Assembly (NCBI GenBank): GCA_015680685.1
Contig: MNCI01020673.1
Coordinates: forward strand, 393,944-457,943
Origin: Gnetum montanum
Lineage: Eukaryota > Streptophyta > Gnetopsida > Gnetales > Gnetaceae
Direction of reading: 5' to 3'
Length of the DNA: 64,000 nucleotides
Shown: one piece after another, positions 12,846 through 23,650 of the stretch
Layout: each line of letters opens with the position of its first letter
Position numbering within the stretch: position 1 is the first letter of the stretch
Position numbers and translations under genes: made by a program
The notes under the pieces: model-generated
Seen by the model: the letters and a program-made list of their open reading frames with translations, nothing else
Database searches by the model: none
Told to the model about the DNA's origin: nothing

Positions 12846-13391
12846 GCAACTGCAAACATCAATTCGATCGTTCGACATCGAATGGAAACAATTCGTAGCC
12901 TGGTTTGTCAACTTGAAAGAACTTTTTCCTGTGCTACCGTGCCCTTGGGAGGTTCTTGTCCTAGCACACATTGGTGAAGCCGCCTGGACAGTGAACAATC
13001 CCAGAAGTAAGGAGGAAAAGATGAGGGCCTCTTGGAGACTTTTCGGTTGCCTCTAGAAGTTGCAGCTGCTGCGAGGTAGCCATCATTCGTGCTACCGCCA
13101 CTGCATGGACCAGAGACTAGTGAAGGCCCATCGAAACCACCACCACTAGGGATGGTGTGATCTTCTCCAATAATTTTTGCATCTTTCTACATAGCATAGA
13201 ATCCAAGATCGGAAAGGTATTCAATTTTGTCTCTGAACGCCACCATTTTTGTAATTTGTCCTTCTCTGTATACTCGGGCACTTGGCGCGTCATGTGTGTA
13301 TGCGTGTCATATGTGTCAAATCATGTGTGTTGTAAATAAAAGTCCATACCTTCCAAATTGTCAGAGGAACTTAAGAACGAGTTTTTACTTA
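12846..13391 (+). other. 3' untranslated region of the chimeric unit
   Basis: Non-coding stretch between the ORF and the polypurine tract. It matches the equivalent stretch of the minus-strand element (54,343-54,860), including the block around 'gctaccgccactgcatgg'. No independent gene is supported. Confidence 0.6.
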
Positions 13392-13403
13392 GTCATGGGG
13401 GTA
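13388..13403 (+). promoter_or_regulatory. Polypurine tract of the chimeric unit
   Basis: 'cttagtcatgggggta' directly precedes the 3' LTR start at 13,404. It matches the tracts at 49,713-49,728 and, on the minus strand, 54,328-54,343 and 17,790-17,805. It primes plus-strand DNA synthesis in LTR elements. Confidence 0.8.
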
Positions 13404-14324
13404 TTATGAGGTGCTAAACTATCACTGCATTTACTAGGTCGCATATACGGGACCTCGTATATGTGGCCACGTCGATGCGGCTCTGTCGATAAGGCCCCGT
13501 TGATGCATCCTTCCATGCGTTGACATGGCCCCATTTATGCGGCACATATTTCAGCCTATAAATAAGTGGGCTTCTGCCACACTTAGGTACCTTTTTGTCA
13601 GTTGTAGCGAAGCTCTTGCAATTTTTTTTCATGAGAGTTAGAATATTTTCCAAGTGCCCGCAATAGGTGTAAGAAAGGTGTTTGGCTCTTTATTCGAGTG
13701 CTGATGTACCTAAGCCCATTGGCGTGAACGACAATAAAGATGAGCTTTTCAAGCATTCCTTGTAGCAATTGGACTTAGCCATTTCTATGCATTTATAGTT
13801 TAATATTTATACACTTTAATCATTCATTGAGTTTATGTTATTATTATTTTAATCACTCTTGCTCTCTTATAGTTCGCAAAAACCATAAGTACGACCATCT
13901 TGAACGTGAAACCCAACACTTGGCAACCCAGCAACGCTTAACGTCTGGTAGCCCAGTAGTGGTTAGGGCATGCTTAGGACGTGCACGGAAGATAGGATCG
14001 GATACTTATGCTAGGAAGAGTTATGACATAGATTAGGATAATTATAGATTACATAATATTGCATTCCTTACTTTCCATTCCGAGAATTAGACACTAGAAG
14101 ATAAAGTAAAAAGCTATAAAAATCAGTTGCCTCAATCTCACTTAACCATCGCAATCAGAACATCACAAGTGAGTTTGGGAGGACAATGACCATTCTAACA
14201 AAGGGTTTTGCTAGTTAAAGGTCTGGTGTATGTTAAGTGCTTACATTCTACAAAATTCGATCGAGTTGAGTGTGAACGCTCGTGATTCGCATGGTTGGGC
14301 GTAGGGGTACCTAGCTGCTCATTA
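13404..14324 (+). mobile_element. 3' LTR (921 bp) of the chimeric unit
   Basis: Starts TTATGAGGTGC (decayed TGATGAGG) and ends TCATTA, followed by the AGGGA target duplication. U3 holds GC-rich palindromes (GTATATG, GTCGATGCGG, GTTGATGC), a TATA box 'cctataaataag' near 13,555, and the conserved 'ggcaacccagcaacgc' and 'gattcgcatggttgg' blocks found in the other LTRs. Confidence 0.88.
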
Positions 14325-14329
14325 AGGGA

Positions 14330-14799
14330 TTTTATGCAAACTAATGGAGATGACATGTTGAAATATTTTGATGAAGTTCTAGAGAGGTAAAGAAATGCTT
14401 GATGAAAGTGGAATGATGATTTGTGAAGTTGACAAAATGTTTAGGTTGTAAAAAATTATGAAAATGAATACATGAGCATAGGAGATTAATGAGAGAGTGT
14501 GATAGGAGAATTAAGAGAAATTCATGTCATTTTTTATTACCTTAAAAATAATCATTTACATCAACATATGTTTATCAAATTTATAGGAAAAAGTTGGGAT
14601 CATACTTGGGATTCATGAAAAGTCATTCCTCAATTCTAAAAAGTGAAAAATAATGTAAAAAGAGGATGAATTGGGACAAAAATAAGCACATCCACCCATC
14701 GACATATTTTTAATAAAATAAAATTCAATTTTTCGTCTTTCTTGAAGGGTTAACAAACTGAAACTCTGTTTTTTTTTCTCCTTTTATTTATCTTGTTGA
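14330..14799. other. No recognised feature
   Basis: AT-rich DNA between the chimeric unit and the copia remnant. Nothing supportable was seen on either strand. Confidence 0.4.
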
Positions 14800-16030
14800 A
14801 AGAGTTTGTCATGACACATTATCTCTAATAGTTCCTCCTTTAGTGTGGAATGCATGATTTCTCTGATCTTCTTGTCTTGAGTATTGAATCTTCTTTACAT
14901 CTACACCATGACAAAGGTACTTCTTTTTGAACTTTAGTGGAGATTTTATCAAGAAAATTGCTAGTTGTTCATTGTATTGCACATGTTCAAGTTTGATGAT
15001 TTCCTCCTTTTCTTATTCAATGAAATAATATTTGATGTATGTATGGTTTGATTTCTTATGTAGCACATGTTCATTAGATAGTTGGATGCCTATTGTGTTG
15101 TCACAAAAAGTTTGATTGGAAGACCAACTTGAAATTCTAAGTCATGAGTTTCTTGAGCCAAAGTATATGTTGTATTTACTCAACCATAACTATGAATTTA
15201 GCTTCACAAATTGAAAGATTGATTAAAGTTTGTTTTTTTATTTTCTAATATATTACATTGTCTCCATGAAATATAATGACTCATGATGTAGATTTTCTAT
15301 TCTGATAATCTCCTTCCTAATCAATATCTGAATCGGTATAAAATTTTTCATTCCCTTTGGTATAAGTTATAATAGGTTGTTCCTTTAATATATCTCAGAA
15401 CATGTATGAGAGATTTAAGATGGCTTTGTCTTGGTTCTAGCATGAATTAAGATAGGTAGGAACTAACAAATTCAATATTAGGTCTTGTGTGATATAGAAA
15501 TCTAAGAGCTCCAGTTATGCTTCTATATTAAGTTGCATCTATAAGAGTTGTGTTGTCCTTATATTGTAGCCTTAGATTGTGATGAAGATGAGACATTATG
15601 ACATTTTCTTTGGTGATTTTGTATTTTTCTAATATGGATGACGCATATTTAATCCAATGAACCTTGATTCCCTTCTTATCTTGATCAACTTAAATTCAAA
15701 GAAAATATTTCAATTTTCCTAAGTCTTTTATTTCAAAATTCACTCTTCATGTAAAGTTTGAATTCTTCTATCAATTCATTGTTTGTGGCTATGAAGACAA
15801 GATCATCTACAAAAAGTGAGATAATGATGAAATATTTGTGGGCTCAAACATGCACATGATGAATGTCATATTTTTAGTAAGCAGTCACTAGTTCTATGAA
15901 ATCATGCCCTTAGACCTTAGTTTAATCCATATAATGCTTTATTTAGGTTGCATACTTTGTCTTCTTTTCCTTTCATAACATATCCTTTGATTGCCTTATT
16001 GAAAATTTGTTATTCCAAATTTTTCTCCTA
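14800..16030 (-). pseudogene. Ty1/copia polyprotein remnant (RT and RNase H)
   Basis: Minus-strand translation gives, in order, KALYGLN (about 15,930-15,960), the reverse transcriptase active site FVDDLVFIAT (15,781-15,820), a decayed stretch, and the RNase H end CDNTIGIQLSNEHVLHKKSN then EQLAIFLIK (about 14,930-15,110). This order and the VDD motif are those of plant Ty1/copia pol. Many stops and shifts, no gag or integrase, and no LTR found. It abuts a Ty3/gypsy remnant on the same strand at about 16,050. Confidence 0.75.
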
Positions 16031-16059
16031 GAAAGATAACGTCTGTTAAGAAATACCAT

Positions 16060-17349
16060 CTTTGTTCAATAGGATAATCACAATTTTATCCATCAATTTT
16101 AGAATCATATAAAAAAATGCATTTTTTCTTTAGCATTCAACTTGCTCAGAAATTATTTGTGTGCCTTGACATAATAGTGGCATCCAAATTTCCTCATGTG
16201 AGAAATATTTTGAATGATTTCTCTTTTTCATTATCCATAGAAAAGCTAAATTCTTCTTGAAACAAGATAACTTAGGTCATGCAATATAATTGAAATTTCT
16301 AATAAATTTCCTATAAGAACTAGCCAAACCAAGAAAAGATCTCATGTCTCTCATATCTCTAGGTTAAGACCATTTCTTAATTACCTTAATCTTGACTGGC
16401 TTCATCTTGACTTGATTCTTGAAGACACCATGACCTAAATACACAATTTCCCATTTCACAAAATGATGTTTATTTGCATTGATTACCATTTAAACTCATG
16501 TAACTTTGAGTACATCAAACCTTAAGTCTTGCACATGCTTATCTTCATTAAAACTATAGATAAGAATATCATCAAAGAAAATAATGCAACATTTTCTAGT
16601 AAGATCCTTAGAACATTATGCATACACCTCATGAATGTGGTTGGAGCATTAGTTAGTCCAAAAGGCATGACTAACCGTTCATATAAACCATTAGGAATTT
16701 TAAATGTTATTTTCCATTCATCCCCTTGTCTAATCCTTATTTGATGATAAAACTTTTCAAATCAATCTTAGAAAATATTTTAGCATTTACCAAAACATCA
16801 AGAATGTGATCCATTCTAGGAATAGAAATTATGTACGTAATAGTAATCCTACTCATAGTCCTATAATCATCACAGATTATCATCTCATTGTTATCCTTTT
16901 TGGATATAAGAACAATTGGAATAGCATATGAAGAAATGGATTCCTTAATAACACCATTAGAGAGTAATTTACTTGTTTATAAAGTTTCTTTCTCTAATGT
17001 GGAATCATTTGGTAAGCACTTTCATTTGGAATTATTGCTCCATACATAAAATTAATTAGATGCTGAATAGATCTCATTAGTGGAAATCCTTTCAATTTTC
17101 CTTTAAATACATTAGCAAGCTCTTATGCTAAAAGTTCATTTTGTGTCTTCTCTTCACATGTTGCAATGGTAAAAACAATGACAAAACCATGTCCAATTTC
17201 TTTATCAACTTTCAAATATTCCTTTTGACTAAGTAAAATTAAAGAAGAATTAATAAGAACATTTTCTTTATATTGTTGCAATGTTATAAGAATTAATTGG
17301 TGTAACCCATCTTTCCTATTAATCAAATATTCATTGATCCATCCAATGT
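16060..17349 (-). pseudogene. Ty3/gypsy pol remnant (reverse transcriptase)
   Basis: Minus-strand reading gives NVFKGKLKGFP (about 17,100), [21 protein letters not shown] then [11 protein letters not shown] (about 16,620-16,750), the catalytic FFDDILIYS (16,561-16,587), HHFVKWEIVYLGHGV (about 16,440-16,480) and FLGLASSYRKFIRNF (about 16,290-16,340). This is the order of a chromovirus-type RT and connection region, clearly different from the Athila-type RTs of this window (FMDDFSTYG). Numerous stops and frameshifts. The upstream part is cut off at 17,350 by another element; a matching gag lies beyond it at 21.6-22.7 kb. Confidence 0.78.
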
Positions 17350-17789
17350 AGCAGTAAATAATAATTAAATAATTAACTAAACTAAGTGAATGCTGCAATG
17401 ATGAAGTAATCTCAATCTTTATTGCTGGTCATGTGCATGTCCAAGTACGTCACACTCGAATAAAGGATGTCGTACAATCACAATCACCACACTGCGAGCA
17501 TACACTGGAAAATAATTCTATCTCTGGAGGGATAAAACTGCTAGAGTTTGGCTAAGGGAGTAAAAACTAGATGCCAGAACAAGGAAAGCTACCTCTTATT
17601 TATAGGAATTGAAGCAGGTTGTGATATCACGTACATGATATCACAGCTGATGTCATATCGTGTACGTGATATCGCAGCCCATGTGATATCACGGCTGTGA
17701 TATCACGATAATGATATCACAGCCATTACGATATCATGGCTGTGATATCACGACAACGATATCACAGCCAGCAAATTCATGACTCATCA
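17350..17789 (-). mobile_element. Truncated 3' LTR of the non-autonomous element
   Basis: Aligns with 21,166-21,605. By eye about 6% of compared positions differ, mostly C/T or G/A changes. U3 carries nine GATATC hexamers between 17,636 and 17,775. The distal LTR half is missing, so no target duplication can be read. Confidence 0.85.
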
Positions 17790-17805
17790 TACCCCCACGA
17801 CTGAA
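17790..17805 (-). promoter_or_regulatory. Polypurine tract (minus strand)
   Basis: Plus-strand 'tacccccacgactgaa' reads TTCAGTCGTGGGGGTA on the minus strand, directly before the LTR start. It is equivalent to the tracts at 13,388 and 49,713. Confidence 0.75.
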
Positions 17806-18096
17806 TGAAAACTCGTCCTCGATTTATAGAGAAAACAAGCTCCATTGATTACATAGTGGATAGGTATGGGATTATTGACTGACTAGGAATTTATTTATGT
17901 CGTAGTGGAGAATTAAAAAAAATTTGGGCATAGACACAAAAGACAAAACTTGTGGAACTCATGGGGTTCCCAGTAGTGGTGGCTCCTCTATGGGTGCCTC
18001 TCCTTTGTCTTGCACGATCAAGCTTTTGAGATTGATACCATTGAAGAAGCGCTTAAGGTTTCTCGTCTTCTATCCAAGGGTTATGAGTCGTCCATG

Positions 18097-18803
18097 CTAA
18101 TGTTCCAATGTTTGATGCAGTCGGCACTTTCCATGAACATGGCAATTATGGGAACACTTGATTGGCTTTGACATGTTATGGCACAAATAGCCGTCATTCC
18201 TCTTCATAGGCTTGGGGCCTGACCTCTCCACCTTTTGCTTGGATAGATTTTGTAGTAACAGGAGTTCCATGATGGATGCTGAGTGATTTTGCCTCCTGCT
18301 CTGCATGTTCTGCATGAAGTCTTTGGCCTCTGCCTCCCCCTGGTCGTTTGGTAGCACCTTGAGAAGGTCCTCCTTATTGTCTTCTTTTAGGGACCACCTA
18401 TAATCACACAAAGATCAATTGTTAGTAAGGTTATTAAAAAAAGTTCAATGATTTCATACCTTATGCATTGCCTTTAATAAATGTTGAATTCTTTGCTTAG
18501 TGTGATTTTAGAGTTAGAAAATTTTTTTCAAGGAAGTTGCCCTAAAATTTTTAATGTCGGATCAGGTTTTTGAGGAACGTTTGATAAAATGATGACAAAG
18601 GAAAGAATAGATTTGGCAATGAAGTACTCAGAGGGTATAAGATGATGTGGTGGTATGCAACAAGTACAAATTGCAAAAGTCATGCAAGTGGGTCCTCCCC
18701 AAAGCAGGTTCCAACCTATAATGCCCTTGCGTAACCACGCCTTAAAATGTCCGTAGGCACTAGAAGGGTTAAATGTAATCCATACCAGTTTCATAAACCA
18801 CAC
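18097..18803 (-). pseudogene. Internal fragments of the non-autonomous element
   Basis: Two open stretches (18,528-18,803 and 18,097-18,411) of no recognised family. The block around 18,680-18,715 matches the plus-strand post-pol spacer at about 48,925-48,960 ('ttggggaggaccca'). These are more likely transcribed spacer than protein-coding sequence. Confidence 0.4.
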
Positions 18804-19449
18804 ACATGTAAATATGACCAGAATGAGGTAAGAATTCTATGTTACACACAATATGAACTACAATTACACGAACAGTGAGATGAGACAAAGTATAGAAGGG
18901 ATCGTAGAGATTAGGACATGAGGTAATTGACCCAGGGCACAGTGAATCCTACATGTAAAGCATGATTAAGGTGTCATTAACCTATCATTCCAACATCAGG
19001 ACCAAGTCCATTCCTCTAATCAGTGACATCGCATTATTTCATCCCTTGATGAGCAACTATGAGACTACCATAACAACAAGGTGTACAATCACTTGGCGTT
19101 TTGTTCAAGGGAGGAGAGATTTTTGTTTTGTGGCACTTTTCTTATCATTTTCTTTTTTTTTTATCTTTCTCTTATTTTTTTTTTGAATACTGAATCCAGA
19201 GAAGTCGCCAACCTTCAGGCATGGGTGCATGTCTTTCCAGTGGGACCCCCTAGCACAACATTAAATTTTTGAGTGCCCTTTTGATTACTCTTACTCCCAA
19301 TTTTCATTAGATCTACAAGGATCTTAGTACCACCACGTTCCATGATAACTCCTACAGAAGTCACCAAAGAGAATTCGCAAGTTCCCTTGATGTCACACCC
19401 TCATCATTCCTTCTTGGTCCATCCTTCTTCATTTGGGGTACAATGAACA

Positions 19450-20440
19450 CAAAATTAATTTTAAGTTTTAAGAATGTCAAGAATATCACTGTACCCTCGA
19501 ACAGAACCTTTTATTTGTNTCTCCCTCATAGCTAAACGGTTGAGGATGGTAAGGATTAATAAATGACGATGGGGATCCTTACATGTTGGAAATATTGGAA
19601 CTTGGCCGTACTTACCCCATCGGGTTTCGCACACCTGATTGTAGTAAGCATAGTGGGAAAATTTATACAATGTACTTCCCAAATAACGAGTTGACCCACT
19701 ATGATATTTAGGACTGTTAGATGGTATGCAAGGATCAGGATGTTGCCTTCCATGATTGTGTTCATTGGGCTGTGTGGTTGTTGGAGTGTGAATTGGTGGC
19801 CTTGATGAGATTACATGAGGCGTTGGGTTCGAAGATAAGGGTGCACCACAGGGTTGGACTTGTGCTAAGTTGGAGGATGTAGTGGTCTTGGAATTGTGTT
19901 GTCCCTTCCTAGGGTCATTTCTAAAGAAGGGACGCCTTCAATGTTGCTGAGGTCTCTCACTGCTGTTGGAAGTAGTAGCAAAAGTAATGTTCATGGGTTG
20001 TTGCTGTGGTGCAAGCACCTTAGGAACAGCTAGTGGCGATGTAGAAGGAGGGAAAATTGAGAATGTTGAAAGTTAGGAGGAGTATAAGGTGCACAAGGTG
20101 GTGGTTGTGTTGAAGACATGGGCTAATAGTATTGAGGAGAATGGTACTGTGGTGAGATAAAGTGTACTGGCCCAGCTGGAGAAACAAGATGTTGAATGCG
20201 ATAAGCATTTGGATTCAAATGATATGAAGGTTGTCTCCAATCTAAGGGTGGTCTCCCCCATGACTGGGATTGTTGCCACTATGATCGAACACAGTATCTC
20301 TGTACGAACTCTGGATGTAACGTGTTTCCCCAATGCTCATGTAAATGTAACAATATTGGGCATTGGCCCTTAGGGTGATCGTACAGGCATATGTTGCATT
20401 CATACGTATGATTGGCAATTGAGCTCTTATTTTTCTTATC
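19450..20440 (-). pseudogene. Gag C-terminus with zinc knuckle (non-autonomous element)
   Basis: On the minus strand, about 20,365-20,405 reads YECNICLYDHPKGQCPI, a C-X2-C-X3-H-X4-C knuckle. A Pro/Gln/Tyr/His-rich tail with several stops follows toward 19,450. The same knuckle and tail occur in the Gag copies at 39.0, 43.4 and 62.6 kb. The N-terminal Gag core and all of Pol are missing, so any mobility would have depended on proteins supplied by an intact relative. Confidence 0.6.
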
Positions 20441-20666
20441 CCTTCTTTTCGATTATCTAATGTTTTGTCTTGCTTTTTGGGTTTTCAAAACTCTATCTCT
20501 AATAATATCAATGTGGCATTATCGTGATCTTGTAGGAGAGGCATGGTTGTGAAATTGTGTGTGAATTTATATGTGACTTTTATAATTATTTCTTTCTAAA
20601 AGATATATCTTTAAGTCCTTACACAGTGACCTTGTATGATATAACTAATCTAGATAACTAGCACCA

Positions 20667-20684
20667 TCCTCAGCAACGGCGCCA
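20667..20684 (-). promoter_or_regulatory. Primer-binding site, tRNA-Asp type
   Basis: The minus strand reads TGGCGCCGTTGCTGAGGA one base inside the 5' LTR. It differs at two positions from the complement of the plant tRNA-Asp 3' end (TGGCGCCGTTGCCGGGGA). It is the best preserved primer site in the window. Confidence 0.85.
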
Positions 20685-20685
20685 A

Positions 20686-21605
20686 TGATGAGTGGCGAGG
20701 TACCCCTACACTCAACCATACGAATACGAGCGTTACACGCGCGATCCGGTCGAACTCCGCAGACGGACTAGTTGTGGCATCTAGACAGTTAGCCTTAGGT
20801 CGCAGTTCGTTTTCTTCCCACCTAGACTAGTATTATCTTTGTCATGTATGGTTTAGTCCAGAGTGAGGTGTATGATGTGGTTTCTAATCTAATGCTACTC
20901 CTGAAGGCAATGGAAAGTGATATTCACTAATCTAGGAGAGAGAGTGTGAGAGAATCTAAACTAGCCTAAGTGCAATGAGCATTCGTTCCTTGATCATCCG
21001 TACACATCTTGGACTTCATGCACGACTACCACTGGGATTACTAAGCGTAGATCCTAGGTATGCTACTGGGTTACCAAGTAGTCACACTTAAATGCTCGTA
21101 ATCAAGTCGTACTCATTCTGTGTTTTAACATGAGTTTAAGGGTGAGAAAGATTAACTAGGAAAGCAGTAAATAACAATTAAATAATTAATTAAACTAAGT
21201 GAATGCTGCAATGATGAAGTAATCTCGATCTTTATTGCCGGTCATGTGCGTGTCCAAGTACGTCACACTCGAATAAAGGATGTCGTATAATCACAATCAC
21301 CACACTACGGGCATACACTGGAAAATAATTCTATCTTTGGGGGGATAAAACTACCAGAGTTTGGCTAAGGGACTAAAAACTAGATGCCAAAACAAGGAAA
21401 GCTACCTCTTATTTATAGGAATTGAGGCAGGTTGCGATATCACGTACGTGATATCACGGCTGATGCGATATCGTCACAGATGTGATATTGCGTACGCGAT
21501 ATCGCAGCCCATGCGATATCACAACTGTGATATCATGGTAATGATATCATAGCCACTGCGATATCACGGTTGTGATATCACGGCCAGCAAATTCATGACT
21601 CATCA
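20686..21605 (-). mobile_element. 5' LTR (920 bp) of the non-autonomous element
   Basis: Ends are TGATGA (20,686 side) and TCATCA (21,605), flanked by the primer site. U3 contains nine GATATC hexamers at 21,436-21,583, a TATA-type 'cctataaataagagg' (minus strand, near 21,415), and conserved R/U5 blocks. Confidence 0.88.
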
Positions 21606-22740
21606 CATATTCATTCCAATGAAATTTAGCTTGCTAGAAAGCTTTGCAAAAATCCATGAAATATTCCTTAATACTTTTGTCACTTTGTCTCATATCTCAA
21701 CCTTTAACTTGCTTCTTGTTACGATGACTCTTCTAAAATCTTTTCTTAAGCATAAATTGCATAAGAGACCAATCTTTAATAGAAGTACTATTGCTTACCA
21801 CATAAGTATTAATAAGTAGTATTCAATATTCTACCCACATGAAGACAATTGTACACAAAGTATTTTTATTTATTTTTCAATTGATGGATTAATGTAAACT
21901 ATTTTAACTCCAACTCACCTTTATTTTTCTTAAATGTCTTTATTTTTAGTATGGGAAATGATATTTAAAGTTCTCCAAGTATGGCCCCAATCATTTCCTA
22001 TAAATTATAAGACCATACATGAATGAAATAAGTTGTTTTGAAGGTCTGAAAGTTGTTCGATTTTCTTTGCAATTTCATGACTTTCGTATTCCTCTCTTCT
22101 CTCATTTACACAACCATCATTAGTATAAACTTTCATTCTCAATTATCAATCCATCATTAGAGTCTTCATTGCAATCCAATTATTAGACAACCATCATGTT
22201 AAATGCATTATCAAGATTTCAATAACTCATTTTCTCATATTTCAAAAGTTAAGACATTCTAGAATTATCACATCTAGAAGATTAAAAGTCAAATATATAA
22301 GGTAATCACATTGCTTTTGAATCAATTCGATTTATCTATAAGGTGTTATTATTGGTGACATCATTAATTAGTTTTCTCAAAATGTTATCATCTATGATCA
22401 TCATTTGAAACAATCCAAGAAGTTTTCAACAATAAGCATGACTTTCTTTTTCCTACCAAACTTGTACTATACATTCAAGTTTAATTTCAGTATATGACAC
22501 TTTTTAATTATCTTCAACATCATTAAGCTCAAAATATTTGTTTAACATCTTTAGCCAAAAGAGATAAGATTTAATACCTTTCATTCCATTTAAGCTTTTG
22601 ACTTTTAACATGAGGCAACCAAGAAACATGTATAAATGCTTTAGCAAGAGTGAGCTCAATTTCTTCACTTGGATTTCTTTGAGGCTTTGAAAAAAATTCT
22701 TCACTTGCATTTGCTTGACAAATTTTGCAAGATCTTCTTC
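21606..22740 (-). pseudogene. Ty3/gypsy gag remnant
   Basis: Minus-strand reading gives KSYLFWLKMLNKYFELNDVE then KVSYTEIKLE (about 22,480-22,600). Toward 21,660-21,790 it gives DWSLMQFMLKKRF and KSIKEYFMDF, the pattern of the retrotransposon Gag core (W..M...L..RF ... S..EYF). About 600 bp of unrecognised AT-rich DNA separates the two parts. With the pol remnant at 16.06-17.35 kb it forms one element split by the 17.35-21.6 kb insertion. Confidence 0.65.
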
Positions 22741-23410
22741 AACTTGATGCTTACACTTGGCAAATTTCTTTTCAAACCGTCTAGCATAATTTTTTACTCT
22801 CTAAATAGTTTGTCATCACTAATCAATATCACCCATAGGCTTTTTTTCTACATTCCATAAAGATTTCAAAATATTTTTTCCATTGGATCCTATAAACATA
22901 TTAACATTCATATGATAAAGCTCATGCTTTCAAAAAGATAGAAAATATTTCCAAACCTTTGATCAATCTTTTGTATAATTAAAAGCATAAATATTATACA
23001 ATCTAAAGTCTCCTTTTTCACTATGGTAATCAATCTAAATAACTCTTCCAAGGTTGTTAAAGCTAGAATTCAAAAACTTTTCAGTTCAATTTTTATTAAC
23101 AAGAATAACATCTCCTTTATTAACTTCTTGAATAGAAAAAAAATAGGGCAATTTTTTAAAATGCATTTACCAATAGAACTAATTTCTTATAAAAAAGAAA
23201 ATGGGATGTACTTATAGTCATTCTTTTGGGTTCAAACAACCCCCTACTTTACATTCTAATTACTAATATTTCTTCCTATTTAAAGTAAGTTTGTTGGCTT
23301 TAACATCCTTTTCTTTTATTTTAGATACTAAGAATTTCCTTTTAGTAATTGCAATTCCATATACTTAATTCTTTAAAAACATCTTGCTCAATCATTGTAC
23401 CTTTTGCTAA
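22741..23410. other. AT-rich DNA, nothing recognised
   Basis: Probably upstream leader or LTR of the decayed gypsy element. No LTR edges could be placed. Confidence 0.3.
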
Positions 23411-23540
23411 CAATGAGGTATTAGCCTAATGGCGACACTCTTAATTTGAAAATTCCAAGTTATGGGTTTCATTCCAATTGGTAGCATTGAGCTATAAAGT
23501 TCCACTAAAGTTTTGTATAGGTACACCTTAAAATATATGG
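23411..23540 (+). repeat. SINE-like copy (tRNA-related head)
   Basis: 'ttagcctaatggcgacactc' resembles a tRNA A-box region, and 'gttatgggtttcattcc' about 45 bp downstream resembles a B box. The body ('agcattgagctataaagttcc') matches the minus-strand copy at 36,895-37,045. An inverted partial copy follows at once. Confidence 0.55.
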
Positions 23541-23549
23541 TCCAATTAG

Positions 23550-23650
23550 AAACTCATAACTCAAAATTAACCCACTAAAATTGAATTCATAACTTGGAGC
23601 TTTCAAATCAAGGCTTACATATGGTCATCTAGTTCTAGTTCCAAATAACT
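23550..23650 (-). repeat. SINE-like copy, inverted partner
   Basis: Minus-strand reading, 'gaccatatgtaagccttga' then 'gctccaagttatgaattca', follows the head of the same family as 23,411-23,540. The two copies are in opposite orientation, close together, and could form a hairpin. Confidence 0.45.

Larger units (their letters stand above)
9339..14324 (+). mobile_element. Chimeric Athila-type unit with TSD AGGGA
   Basis: The unit runs from TGATGAGG (9,339) to TCATTA (14,324) and is flanked by identical AGGGA at 9,334-9,338 and 14,325-14,329. It contains a truncated 5' LTR, a second LTR-like start, the post-pol ORF of this lineage, a polypurine tract and a complete 3' LTR. Primer-binding site, gag and pol are missing. 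Either it inserted in this form or it lost its centre afterwards; the intact ends and TSD show that the outer boundaries are original. Confidence 0.85.
17350..21605 (-). mobile_element. Non-autonomous Athila-type element (5' LTR, PBS, gag tail, PPT, truncated 3' LTR)
   Basis: Minus-strand element of about 4.26 kb. The 5' LTR is at 20,686-21,605, the primer-binding site at 20,667-20,684, and the internal region contains only a Gag C-terminus. The polypurine tract starts at 17,790 and the 3' LTR keeps only its first 440 bp (17,350-17,789). Reverse transcriptase, RNase H and integrase are absent. Parts of the internal region (18.5-18.8 kb) match the post-pol spacer of the 40.6-kb element, so it looks like a deletion derivative. 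It sits inside the Ty3/gypsy remnant, between gag and pol. One undetermined base is present at 19,519. Confidence 0.8.

Noticed and set aside
17636-17775. GATATC repeats as a CRISPR-like or satellite array
   Set aside because: The spacing is irregular, the units are only 6-10 bp, and the cluster lies at a fixed place in LTR U3 regions of a plant retrotransposon.
19461-19682. Small minus-strand coding gene near the ambiguous base at 19,519
   Set aside because: Lies in the internal region of the non-autonomous element and joins to the stop-ridden Gag tail; it is not an independent gene.
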